Assembly: GCA_041907145.1 (NCBI GenBank)
Contig: JAYRHW010000055.1
Coordinates: 1-8,409 of the forward strand
Reading direction: 5' to 3'
Source of the DNA: JAFLCA01 sp041907145
Lineage (GTDB): Bacteria > Bdellovibrionota_C > UBA2361 > JAFLCA01
DNA length: 8,409 nucleotides
Shown here: positions 1 through 6,400 of the stretch, piece by piece
Numbering within the stretch: the stretch's first letter is position 1
Layout of the letters: every line of letters begins with the position of its first letter
Position numbers and translations under genes: made by a program
Notes under the pieces: generated by a model
Databases searched by the model: none
Told to the model about the DNA's origin: nothing
The model's input: the letters and a program-made list of their open reading frames with translations, nothing else

Positions 1-2
1 AA

Positions 3-500
3 CTTCCTGCCGCGATTTCCTTCCAGCGCGCTCTTACTGCGCGCAAAACAATAGCGGTGGAAGCCGCGAGTACGGCCCTTGCAAAGCTGGAAATTTCGGA
101 AATTGATTTGCCGCCCGTTGCCAAGGCCTTGCGTTCCTATGCTCAAGGCTGCTCCATTGCTGAAAGGGCAGCTGCGCGCTGTATTCAGCAAGAGCTGGAG
201 AAGGCTTGTGCGGAACTGCTGTTGGAGTCTGCCGTGATTTTAACTCCGACCTTGGGCGCAGACCTACCCCGCTGGAGTGAAGTGGATGCGCAGATGGACG
301 GCGAGCATCCTCCGCTTAATTACTTTGCCGCGCTGGCTAATCTTTGCGGGCTCTCCGCGCTCTCTTTTCCTTGTATATCTTCGGTGCATCAGTCCATCCC
401 CTTCTCCGCGCAGGTGATTTGTCGACCCGGAAAGGAAGCCCCAGCCCTTAGCTTTGCGCGGCAAATGAGCTGTCACAGCTACGTCGGTAAAAGCAAGTAA
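3..500 (+). CDS. Amidase signature family protein, C-terminal part (5' end outside window)
   Basis: The frame is open to the left edge, so this is the last 165 codons or so of a longer gene; the GTG at 57 is in frame but is probably internal. The visible part resembles the C-terminal end of amidase signature enzymes (GatA, allophanate hydrolase and general amidases), which hydrolyse amide bonds with a Ser-cisSer-Lys triad. Supporting features are a hydrophobic strand followed by LTPTLG, then NYFAALANLCGLSALSFPC, which matches the family's 'N..G.PA.S.PC' segment, and a closing SAQVICRPGKE, which matches 'Q.iGrp..E'. The catalytic Ser and Lys lie in the missing N-terminal half, so activity and substrate cannot be judged. 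No terminator is visible after the stop, and the next gene starts 127 bases on. Family assignment is fairly safe; subfamily is unknown. Confidence 0.72.
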   Translation, partial: LPAAISFQRALTARKTIAVEAASTALAKLEISEIDLPPVAKALRSYAQGCSIAERAAARCIQQELEKACAELLLESAVILTPTLGADLPRWSEVDAQMDGEHPPLNYFAALANLCGLSALSFPCISSVHQSIPFSAQVICRPGKEAPALSFARQMSCHSYVGKSK

Positions 501-578
501 ATACAGGTAGATAGTCGAAGTGGTGTATCTCGTTACGTATAACCTGAAGCATTCTCCCGGCAGGTGCGGATATGGGGT

Positions 579-584
579 TATAAT
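579..584 (+). promoter_or_regulatory. Candidate -10 box (TATAAT) for the small gene at 628
   Basis: A perfect TATAAT sits 44 bases upstream of the ATG at 628, in the spacer after the amidase gene. At 17-base spacing the -35 position (556-561, CCCGGC) is a poor match, and there is no TG extension, so the site may need an activator or may be chance. It fits a gene that is separated from its neighbour and closed by its own terminator. Confidence 0.35.
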
Positions 585-615
585 CGGTTGCCACAAAGGT
601 TTCGGTTCATTTTTT

Positions 616-620
616 GAGGG
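616..620 (+). promoter_or_regulatory. Ribosome binding site that fixes the start at 628
   Basis: GAGGG lies 7 bases before the ATG at 628. This is good Shine-Dalgarno spacing and favours this ATG over the in-frame GTG at 520, which would place the TATAAT box inside the coding region. Confidence 0.6.
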
Positions 621-627
621 TCGTCAC

Positions 628-951
628 ATGGAAAATGAAAATAAGGACGTCAATTTTTTTGAGAAGTTCGGACTTGAAGTAACGTCCGGCGACGTCGAAG
701 TTGGACAGACCTATCCGATTTACGGAATGATTACCAAGTTAATCGACGATACTCCTGGTAACGTAATCGTTGAAATTAACTTTTCAATACGCGCAAATAT
801 GGCTATCCCCGATCAGGAGAAGGTGGAGTTGCTTAAACAACGCGCGTTCGAGCCAGGCATATTCGTCTCCACGGTCAAAACCAAGGAGCCGGGGCTTCAG
901 GTGGATTGCAGTACGGTGGTCTTCGGACGTCGTCAGCAATTTAGCGCCTAG
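628..951 (+). CDS. Small conserved-looking protein of unknown function (107 aa)
   Basis: I do not recognise this protein. It is soluble and acidic at its start, with no signal peptide or membrane segment. The sequence suggests mostly beta structure: VEVGQTYPIYGMITKLI and NVIVEINFSI look like alternating strands, followed by a short helix (EKVELLKQRAFEPG) and two more strands ending in CSTVVFGRRQ. The strand-Gly-strand pattern around YPIYGMIT could suit a small barrel such as an OB fold, but this is only a guess from the pattern. There is a single cysteine. The ATG at 628 is chosen for its Shine-Dalgarno site; an upstream GTG at 520 is rejected. The gene has a TATAAT box upstream and a strong terminator downstream, so it looks monocistronic. 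Codon use looks like that of its neighbours, and the frame is clean. Confidence 0.75.
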   Translation: MENENKDVNFFEKFGLEVTSGDVEVGQTYPIYGMITKLIDDTPGNVIVEINFSIRANMAIPDQEKVELLKQRAFEPGIFVSTVKTKEPGLQVDCSTVVFGRRQQFSA

Positions 952-973
952 GATAAAAGGGCACTAAAGGGGC

Positions 974-1008
974 AAAAAAGGAGGCAAACGCCTCCTTTTT
1001 TGTTTTTT
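974..1008 (+). terminator. Strong intrinsic (Rho-independent) terminator
   Basis: GGAGGC (980-985), loop AAAC (986-989) and GCCTCC (990-995) form a perfect GC-rich stem. The A run at 974-979 pairs with the T run at 996-1001 to extend it to 12 pairs, and a further six T follow at 1003-1008. It lies 22 bases after the stop at 951 and separates the small gene from lepB. The A/T symmetry means it could also work in reverse, but no minus-strand gene needs it. Confidence 0.93.
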
Positions 1009-1056
1009 GGCGCCTATGTTACTGTGGATGGGAAGTAAACCTAACAATCACTATTC

Positions 1057-1710
1057 ATGAGCTCCAATTCCCCTACTCCCAGCAGTGCGTCAACCAGCGA
1101 TCCTCGTCCTACCTCGACAACCGGCGAAGTAGTCTCGTTCTTAAAGACGCTTGCCGTCTTTTTGGTGGCTGCCTACATCCTGCGCGCATCGGTGGTGGAA
1201 GCTTTCAAGATCCCCTCGCTTTCGATGTATCCGACTCTTAAAGTCGGCGACCATATTCTGGTCAATAAGTTATCGTACGGATTTAGGCTGCCTCTGATGA
1301 CTGATTCGCTCTCGCTCTATGATACTCCCAAGCGCGGAGATATCGTTGTCTTTACTCGACCAGACGAGGCGCGCACGCCGGAAGACGAGTCTTCTATCAA
1401 TATTATCAAGCGTGTAATCGGCCTTCCTGGTGAAACCGTAGAAGTTCGCGGCACCAAGGTGCTTATCAATGGCAAGGAACTCGACGAACCCTATGCGAGA
1501 TATCAGGAACACGGGATTCCGGATGGCTATTTCGGGCCTGACACGGTGCCTGAGGGTCATATCTTCCTGATGGGCGACAATCGAGATCATTCCAAAGATT
1601 CACGTTTTTGGGAGAACCCGTTCCTCGATCTTCATCGGGTGAAGGGACGAGCGCTCATAATTTACTGGTCCTGGGATAGTCTGAAGCGCATCGGCACGGT
1701 ATTGCACTGA
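1057..1710 (+). CDS. lepB: Type I signal peptidase
   Basis: Membrane-anchored serine protease of the S26 family that removes signal peptides from exported proteins on the outer face of the inner membrane. The 217-residue product has a Ser/Thr/Pro-rich N-terminal tail (1-24), one membrane helix (about 26-46) and the conserved boxes in order. Box B is KIPSLSMYPTL with the nucleophile Ser56. Box D is KRVIGLPGE with the general base Lys118. Box E is GDNRDHSKDSR at 173-183. The length fits the short one-helix type. The E. coli enzyme, by comparison, has two helices and is longer. No good Shine-Dalgarno lies before the ATG (GGAAG is 21 bases away), but the next in-frame Met is inside box B, so this start is the only sensible one. 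It follows a terminator closely and precedes the ygfZ-like gene by 22 bases, suggesting co-transcription. Confidence 0.96.
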   Translation: MSSNSPTPSSASTSDPRPTSTTGEVVSFLKTLAVFLVAAYILRASVVEAFKIPSLSMYPTLKVGDHILVNKLSYGFRLPLMTDSLSLYDTPKRGDIVVFTRPDEARTPEDESSINIIKRVIGLPGETVEVRGTKVLINGKELDEPYARYQEHGIPDGYFGPDTVPEGHIFLMGDNRDHSKDSRFWENPFLDLHRVKGRALIIYWSWDSLKRIGTVLH

Positions 1711-1732
1711 AGCGTCTAGACGCGAGCAGCGA

Positions 1733-2647
1733 GTGAAATTTTTCAGATTACCGAACGCAATCATCTTGGAAGTGCAGGGGCCTCATGCCTCACGGTATCT
1801 GCAAGCTCGGCTCACCAACGATATGCGGATGCTGAGTTCTACGCGAGCGCTCGTTGCTGCAGCTCTCACTCCGCAGGGTAAAACAGAGGGAGTTTTTACA
1901 GTTCTTTTTGAACGGGAAAATCACTTTTTGCTCGTCGCTGATGGTGGAAGTGCCGTAGAAGTGATTCAGGGCCTGAAGCGCTTTCTGGTAACTGAGCGTG
2001 TCGAGGTCATCGATCGCAGTGCTGAGCTTTGCATCCTGCATTATTTTGATCTCCAGCGAGATGTGGATCTTTCCCTGGGTACCTTGCCTAGTTCTGATGA
2101 AGGCTCGCCGTTGCTCGATGTTAAGAAACTGGGCGCGGCTCATCTTGTGCGCAAGAAACGCGGAGAGTCTTCTGGCTGGGATCTACTACTTCCGCTAGGT
2201 CTCCAACGCCAGGTCCTTTCTGAACTCTCGCAGTATTCGGCTTTGGAACTTGATCCGGGAGCGATCACCCTGTTTCGTCTTCGGGGCGGGGTTCCTCAAT
2301 TTCCCGATGAGATGAATTCTGAGCACCTCTTTGTCTCGGCCGGGCTGCCTGATGCAATTTCCTACACCAAGGGTTGCTACACCGGCCAGGAAGTGGTGGC
2401 TAAAATTGACGCCATGGGTAAGGCGCCGAGAGTACTGAGGCTGCTGTCCGTTGCAGGCGGCGCGCCGATGCCCAAGGCGGAGATTATCGAGGCCCGGCAA
2501 GGAAAAGTTGTCGGCACGGTACTTACCTGCACCTTTGATTCGGCGCGAAACTGCACTTTGTGTTTTGCCGATCTGCGCAATGTTGACGGATTGTCTGAAT
2601 TGCAACTTAGCGTGGCAGGCGTTGCCGCGCATCTCGAAATTGCTTGA
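1733..2647 (+). CDS. ygfZ: YgfZ/GcvT-domain folate-binding protein (iron-sulfur cluster maintenance)
   Basis: This 304-residue protein belongs to the YgfZ/CAF17 branch of the GcvT-like folate-binding fold. Members bind tetrahydrofolate and help build or repair Fe-S clusters in enzymes such as the tRNA methylthiotransferase MiaB. The diagnostic motif KGCYTGQE is present at residues 213-220 with the family cysteine at Cys215. It is preceded by LRGGVPQFPDE and followed by a short C-terminal barrel. The N-terminal VQGPHASRYLQARLTND matches the usual 'G.da..fLq.q.tnD' opening, which supports the GTG start at 1733 over a Met about 30 residues in. The Shine-Dalgarno is weak. It probably shares a transcript with lepB. 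Its last 41 bases overlap the 3' end of the convergent kinase gene. The family call is firm; the exact cellular target is inferred from homologues. Confidence 0.9.
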   Translation: MKFFRLPNAIILEVQGPHASRYLQARLTNDMRMLSSTRALVAAALTPQGKTEGVFTVLFERENHFLLVADGGSAVEVIQGLKRFLVTERVEVIDRSAELCILHYFDLQRDVDLSLGTLPSSDEGSPLLDVKKLGAAHLVRKKRGESSGWDLLLPLGLQRQVLSELSQYSALELDPGAITLFRLRGGVPQFPDEMNSEHLFVSAGLPDAISYTKGCYTGQEVVAKIDAMGKAPRVLRLLSVAGGAPMPKAEIIEARQGKVVGTVLTCTFDSARNCTLCFADLRNVDGLSELQLSVAGVAAHLEIA

Positions 2648-4628
2648 CCCTGTTGCTAATCGCCGGCAAAACCCAGCACCCCAAAATCCCTAAGAGCAGC
2701 CAATTCATGGCAGCGCAGGTAATAGAATAATGATCGAAGAGATGATCTATGGGACCCGCTACCAGATGTAGGTCCCGGGTAGCATATGATAACTGAAGGC
2801 TGGGCAGCATATGAAGCGCTGCAAGCTGCAACGTGACGGGCACTAAGCCGCAGCCGGTCAGGCAAAGTATCTTGAATCGCAGGGACGGTACTCCTCTGCG
2901 TACGATTCGAGACTCAACAAAGCGGGTAAGAAGCCCGAGGTAGATAGCGAGTGACACCCAATAGGCCAGCTGTTGAGACCACAGCGGCTCCATGACGGGC
3001 TCATACAGTACGGCACTGGAGTGTACGACCGGGGTAAGCACCGTGCCCTGAGGAATCAGCAAAGAAAGTTCTGCAGAATAGACGAGTGCCGCTTCCATGC
3101 TACTAAGTATCTCATGAATTCCTGAACTTCCGGCTACTCGCAGCCCGCCAAAGCGCAGATGGCACCAAAAAACGGCGAAGACACCTACGATTGAGCACAA
3201 GGTTAGTACCGAGGCGGCCATCCAGGTGCGAAAGGCCGCTGCAAAGTTTCTCCGCAATGCCGTTATCAAGAAGATCGGCATCGCAAAAAGTGGAGCATGA
3301 ATTCCGAAGTTTACGAGGAGAGCCCATACTGCCCCCTTCATTACTTGCATCTGCTTGGTAATTTGAACTAATCCCTGTGCCCAGGGGCTAAAGCTGGCTT
3401 CGAAGCGCCAGATATAGGCTGCGCAAAGGATCAGCGCGGCCGTGAAGACCGAAACGTGCAGCACGACGCGCTTGGCAAGGGGGTAATCGGCGTAATCGTA
3501 TAGATCGGGCACGACTCGGCGCTCCGGCATCGCCACGTATTCCTGGCGAGCGTGATGTGTATCGCATATTTCGAGGGCAGCTGAAAAAACTTCAGGTGCT
3601 CTATCGAGAGAGGCGGGAATATCGGTAAATCCGTGCAGGATGCTGGGTGTATATGGTTCCGGCTCGGGGACTTTAATCTTTAGCTCGTCGTTGGAGTGCG
3701 GCAACGGGGTATTATCCGCATCGAGATAGCGATTGATGACCTCAACCACCGTCTTGGCTCCATCGGGCCTGCGGGAGGCGTCCTTTTCGAGCAGTTGGAG
3801 AATGAGCGTATTGAGCCACTCCGGCAAATCCGGCTTAAGCTCCTTGGGCGCCACGGGGCGCTGTTCCAAGTGCTTGCACATCAATTCCGCCGGCGAATCC
3901 CCTTCGAACGGGAGCACTCCCGTTAGCATTTCGTAAGCTACCACTCCGAGCGCGTACAGATCGGCCTGGGCAGTCACCCCTCTACCGACCCAAACCTCAG
4001 GTGCCATATAAGGAATACTGCCGATAATTTCATTGTGTCCCGTGAGGTCCGAGACGCCGGGCTTTGCGACGCCGAAGTCGGTAATTTTTACGAAGCCATC
4101 GGGCGTAATGATGATGTTTCCCGGCTTAAGGTCCCGATGAATTATGTCTACCTGATGAATCGCGAACAGCCCCTTCGCAACTTCGCGAAGAATGCCGGCC
4201 GCCTCGTAGCAGTCGAGGTTGCCAGCATGAAGCTTTTCTTTGAGGGTAGCGCCCGGCGCAAATTCCATCGTGAAAAACAGGCGCCCGCCTTCATTGCCGA
4301 CATCAAATGTTCGCACGACGTTCGGATGAGTAACTTTGCGCGTCAGTTGTACTTCTCTAAGAAAGCGCTGCGTATGCTTTTGATTTCTGCACAGCTCAGC
4401 ATGCAAAACCTTGATGGCGATCTCTTCGTTGGCGAGCATTGAGTCGCTCGCCAGGTACACTGAGCCCATGCCGCCGCTTCCCAGCAGCCGCTTTAAAATG
4501 TAGCGCCCTGCAAACGGCGTTGCTGAACTAAGATTGAGGTCTTCGCTATCCAAACTGAAAATCCCGATTGTTCCCCACGTCTTAGGAATTGTCGGCGTAA
4601 ATTGAAGGATGCTTGAAGGGCTAATCAA
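2607..4628 (-). CDS. Membrane-bound Hanks-type Ser/Thr protein kinase with unrecognised polytopic C-terminal region
   Basis: Residues about 43-302 form a complete eukaryotic-like kinase domain: glycine loop GSGGMG (50-55), ATP-binding Lys73, helix-C Glu92, catalytic loop HRDLKPGN (164-171, Asp166), DFG (184-186) and APE (209-211). All key residues are present, so activity is expected. Arg before Asp166 marks an RD kinase, usually switched on by activation-loop phosphorylation. A Pro-rich cytosolic linker (about 303-385) leads to about six membrane helices (near 388-406, 437-456, 468-487, 552-569, 585-604 and 640-657). Basic residues at 459-467, 571-585 and 659-673 fit cytosolic loops. The loops at 488-551 and 605-639 would face the periplasm. 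I recognise no PASTA, TPR, propeller or other known sensor. The frame can open with TTG at 4628 (AAGG 5 bases upstream) or TTG at 4553; the shorter form leaves room for a promoter next to pyrE. Confidence 0.93.
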   Translation of the reverse strand: MISPSSILQFTPTIPKTWGTIGIFSLDSEDLNLSSATPFAGRYILKRLLGSGGMGSVYLASDSMLANEEIAIKVLHAELCRNQKHTQRFLREVQLTRKVTHPNVVRTFDVGNEGGRLFFTMEFAPGATLKEKLHAGNLDCYEAAGILREVAKGLFAIHQVDIIHRDLKPGNIIITPDGFVKITDFGVAKPGVSDLTGHNEIIGSIPYMAPEVWVGRGVTAQADLYALGVVAYEMLTGVLPFEGDSPAELMCKHLEQRPVAPKELKPDLPEWLNTLILQLLEKDASRRPDGAKTVVEVINRYLDADNTPLPHSNDELKIKVPEPEPYTPSILHGFTDIPASLDRAPEVFSAALEICDTHHARQEYVAMPERRVVPDLYDYADYPLAKRVVLHVSVFTAALILCAAYIWRFEASFSPWAQGLVQITKQMQVMKGAVWALLVNFGIHAPLFAMPIFLITALRRNFAAAFRTWMAASVLTLCSIVGVFAVFWCHLRFGGLRVAGSSGIHEILSSMEAALVYSAELSLLIPQGTVLTPVVHSSAVLYEPVMEPLWSQQLAYWVSLAIYLGLLTRFVESRIVRRGVPSLRFKILCLTGCGLVPVTLQLAALHMLPSLQLSYATRDLHLVAGPIDHLFDHYSITCAAMNWLLLGILGCWVLPAISNRVKQFRDARQRLPR

Positions 4629-4666
4629 CCCAGCCTTGAAACCGGGATAAGAGTGCGGCAGTATTC

Positions 4667-5356
4667 ATGAATATGAAAAATGTACCCGTGCTCCCCTACC
4701 AGAAAGAATTCATCGATTTTCTCGTTACGTCCGGCGCTTTGACTTTTGGCGACTTCATCACCAAGTCCGGACGAAAGACCCCTTACTTTGTGAATACCGG
4801 TAATTTCAATGACGGCGCAAAGATTTCCCAGCTCGGGAAGTACTATGCTGCCCATCTCATGCAATCAGGACTCAAGCACTGCAACATAATTTTCGGTCCC
4901 GCCTATAAGGGCATCCCGCTTTGCGTAACGACCGCCGCTGCTCTACATACTGACTTCAACTACAATGTTGGGTTCACCTTCGATCGCAAAGAGATAAAGG
5001 ATCACGGAGACGGCGGTAAGATCGTTGGACAGAAGATCAAGGACGGTGATCATATCGTCATCGTTGAAGATGTCATCACTGCCGGCACCACCCTTCGAGA
5101 GGTGCTTCCCTTCCTGCAGACTCTCGGCAAGGTTCATGTTGATGGAGTTATCATCGCGGTGGATCGGTGCGAGCGCGGAACTGGCCAACTGTCAGCGGTG
5201 CAGGAGGCAGAGCAATCCCAGGGAGTGAAGGTATTTCCTATAGTGACGGTGCACCATATTGCGTCGTATTTGAGTGCCGCCAACGGCAGCGGTATGATAC
5301 TCGATAGTAAGATTCAAGAGCGCATAGCTGGTTATCTGGAGGAGTATGGCGCATAA
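4667..5356 (+). CDS. pyrE: Orotate phosphoribosyltransferase
   Basis: Cytosolic enzyme of pyrimidine synthesis that joins orotate to PRPP to give orotidine 5'-phosphate. The 229-residue protein closely follows the E. coli-type PyrE along its whole length. KSGRKTPYFVN binds the substrate, FGPAYKGIPL follows, and FDRKEIKDHGDGG is the flexible catalytic loop. The PRPP-binding motif is IVEDVITAGTT, followed by DRCERG and SAVQE. ATG at 4667 is used; a second ATG two codons on is equally possible and changes little. The Shine-Dalgarno is weak (GATAAGAG, about 13 bases away). The gene diverges from the kinase gene, and its 3' end overlaps the ccmH start by 11 bases. That is an odd metabolic pairing but implies co-transcription. 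No pyrBI-type attenuator is visible upstream. Confidence 0.97.
   Translation: MNMKNVPVLPYQKEFIDFLVTSGALTFGDFITKSGRKTPYFVNTGNFNDGAKISQLGKYYAAHLMQSGLKHCNIIFGPAYKGIPLCVTTAAALHTDFNYNVGFTFDRKEIKDHGDGGKIVGQKIKDGDHIVIVEDVITAGTTLREVLPFLQTLGKVHVDGVIIAVDRCERGTGQLSAVQEAEQSQGVKVFPIVTVHHIASYLSAANGSGMILDSKIQERIAGYLEEYGA
5338..5344 (+). promoter_or_regulatory. Ribosome binding site for ccmH inside the end of pyrE
   Basis: GGAGGAG ends one base before the ATG at 5346, within the last codons of pyrE. The GGAGG core is 3 bases from the start, which is tight, but it is the strongest purine run nearby and supports translation of ccmH by reinitiation or direct entry at the overlap. Confidence 0.55.
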
Positions 5357-5816
5357 ATTTTTATCTCTTTTTCTCGTCGCGTGCCTTGCTGCTGCGCCGG
5401 CATGGGCCGAGAAGCTAGAGCTTTCCGCGGACAAGGAGGCAATTGCCGAGGATATCTTCGTTTCCACCCTGAGCCCCTTCTGCGCTGCTCGCTCTCTGCA
5501 AGATTGCCCCAGTGGTAATGCAAGCGAACTCAAGGACAAAATTCGCGCTGACTTAGCTGCCGGCAAGAGCCGCGATGAAATCATGCAGCAATTATTTGCT
5601 ACGTACGGAGAAAAGATTCGTTCGGTTCCGGCTGCCAGGGGCTTTGGGCTCGTTGGTTGGCTCGCGCCCCTGGGCTTTTTGTTGCTCGGGGGAGTCGTGC
5701 TGCTGGTATGGGTCAGATTGAAGACCTCCGCCTCTGGCGTGGTTGATGCGAAGGGCTCATCCTCCATCGATCCCGCTATGCAGAAGCGAATTGACGAAGA
5801 GCTGGCCAAATTCTGA
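5346..5816 (+). CDS. ccmH: CcmH/NrfF-family cytochrome c maturation protein with widened Cys motif
   Basis: Exported, membrane-anchored thiol protein expected to help reduce apocytochrome c for heme attachment in System I. The 156-residue product has a signal peptide (1-21, cleavage after AWA), a helical periplasmic domain, one membrane helix (about 100-126) and a short cytosolic tail. The family signature DKIRADLAAGKSRDEIMQQLFATYGE is clear. In place of the usual LRCxxCQ motif it has SPFCAARSLQDCPS, with cysteines at 46 and 54 seven residues apart; variants of this kind are, from memory, found in several non-proteobacterial or deltaproteobacterial lineages. The start overlaps pyrE by 11 bases and has a close Shine-Dalgarno. 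LVAC at 10-13 resembles a lipobox, but the leader before it would be unusually short. No other ccm gene is in the window. The family is sure; the exact biochemical role is less so. Confidence 0.86.
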   Translation: MAHKFLSLFLVACLAAAPAWAEKLELSADKEAIAEDIFVSTLSPFCAARSLQDCPSGNASELKDKIRADLAAGKSRDEIMQQLFATYGEKIRSVPAARGFGLVGWLAPLGFLLLGGVVLLVWVRLKTSASGVVDAKGSSSIDPAMQKRIDEELAKF

Positions 5817-5821
5817 TTTTT

Positions 5822-6400
5822 CTAATGCCGCAGGAGACGCTGTAAATCTCGCTGCAATGAGTCGATGGCATCTTCCTCGGTGCCGGGATAGTAGCCTCTA
5901 ACTTCTGAATTCTTGTCAACAAGGACGAGGCGGCTCGTATGCTCGGCGATGTTTTCGCTTGCGCCTAGCTTGAATTCATTGAGCATGCGGTCAACTTCCT
6001 GCTTCGGGCCGGTAAGAAAGGACCATTGCCGGGGATTGGCTTTAAATTTGTCGGCATAGGTCTGCAAGACCTCCGGCGTGTCGCGCTCAGGGTCGACGCT
6101 TATGGACAGAAACTGCGCGGCATCGACGGCGGTGTCGCGAGCGATACGAGCCATTGCAGCATTCGTAGTTGGGCAGACAGCCTGGCAATGCGAAAAGAAA
6201 AAGTTTATCACATACGGCTTGCCCTGGAGCGTCGTACTGGAAAATACTCCGGCGCGCATATCTTGAAGCTCGAAGCGCGGCGCTTTTCCATAGCTAGGAA
6301 GCTCCTGACTATGAAAGTGATCTCGAATAAGGAAGCCGGCCCCAGTCAAGGTGCCGATGACAGCGATTGCAATCGTAGAGATGATGAACCCAGCCTTCAT
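5822..6400 (-). CDS. SCO1/SenC-type copper chaperone for cytochrome oxidase
   Basis: Membrane-tethered thioredoxin-fold protein that carries copper to, or reduces the cysteines of, the CuA centre of cytochrome c oxidase in the periplasm. The 192-residue protein has one N-terminal membrane helix (about 4-24). Its metal site is complete: Cys72 and Cys76 in SHCQAVCP (CxxxC) and the distal His154 in EHTSRL. SVDPERDTPE (101-110) is the usual SCO segment after the second strand. The ATG overlaps the stop of ctaB as TAATG, so translation is probably coupled and both serve the same oxidase. It converges on ccmH with only 5 bases between the stops. PrrC/SenC-like redox signalling is an alternative role for the family, but the ctaB neighbour favours oxidase assembly. 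Confidence 0.93.
   Translation of the reverse strand: MKAGFIISTIAIAVIGTLTGAGFLIRDHFHSQELPSYGKAPRFELQDMRAGVFSSTTLQGKPYVINFFFSHCQAVCPTTNAAMARIARDTAVDAAQFLSISVDPERDTPEVLQTYADKFKANPRQWSFLTGPKQEVDRMLNEFKLGASENIAEHTSRLVLVDKNSEVRGYYPGTEEDAIDSLQRDLQRLLRH

Noticed and set aside
264..596. Minus-strand open frame opposite the amidase end
   Set aside because: It overlaps a recognisable amidase C-terminus and has no ribosome binding site or domain.
520..627. N-terminal extension of the small gene from GTG 520
   Set aside because: The ATG at 628 has a well-spaced Shine-Dalgarno, and a TATAAT lies between 520 and 628; the extra residues look like untranslated sequence.
4035..4442. Plus-strand open frame (135 codons) opposite the kinase domain
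   Set aside because: It lies opposite the conserved catalytic motifs of the kinase; its composition is what reverse reading of that domain would give.
5346..5385. CcmH as a lipoprotein (LVAC at residues 10-13)
   Set aside because: The leader before the cysteine would be only 12 residues, while a normal signal peptidase I site (AWA) follows at 19-21 and the protein already has a C-terminal membrane helix.
5192..5809. Long minus-strand open frame (205 codons) opposite pyrE and ccmH
   Set aside because: It is fully antisense to two clearly recognised proteins, low in complexity (Ser/Ala/Arg-rich) and matches no domain.
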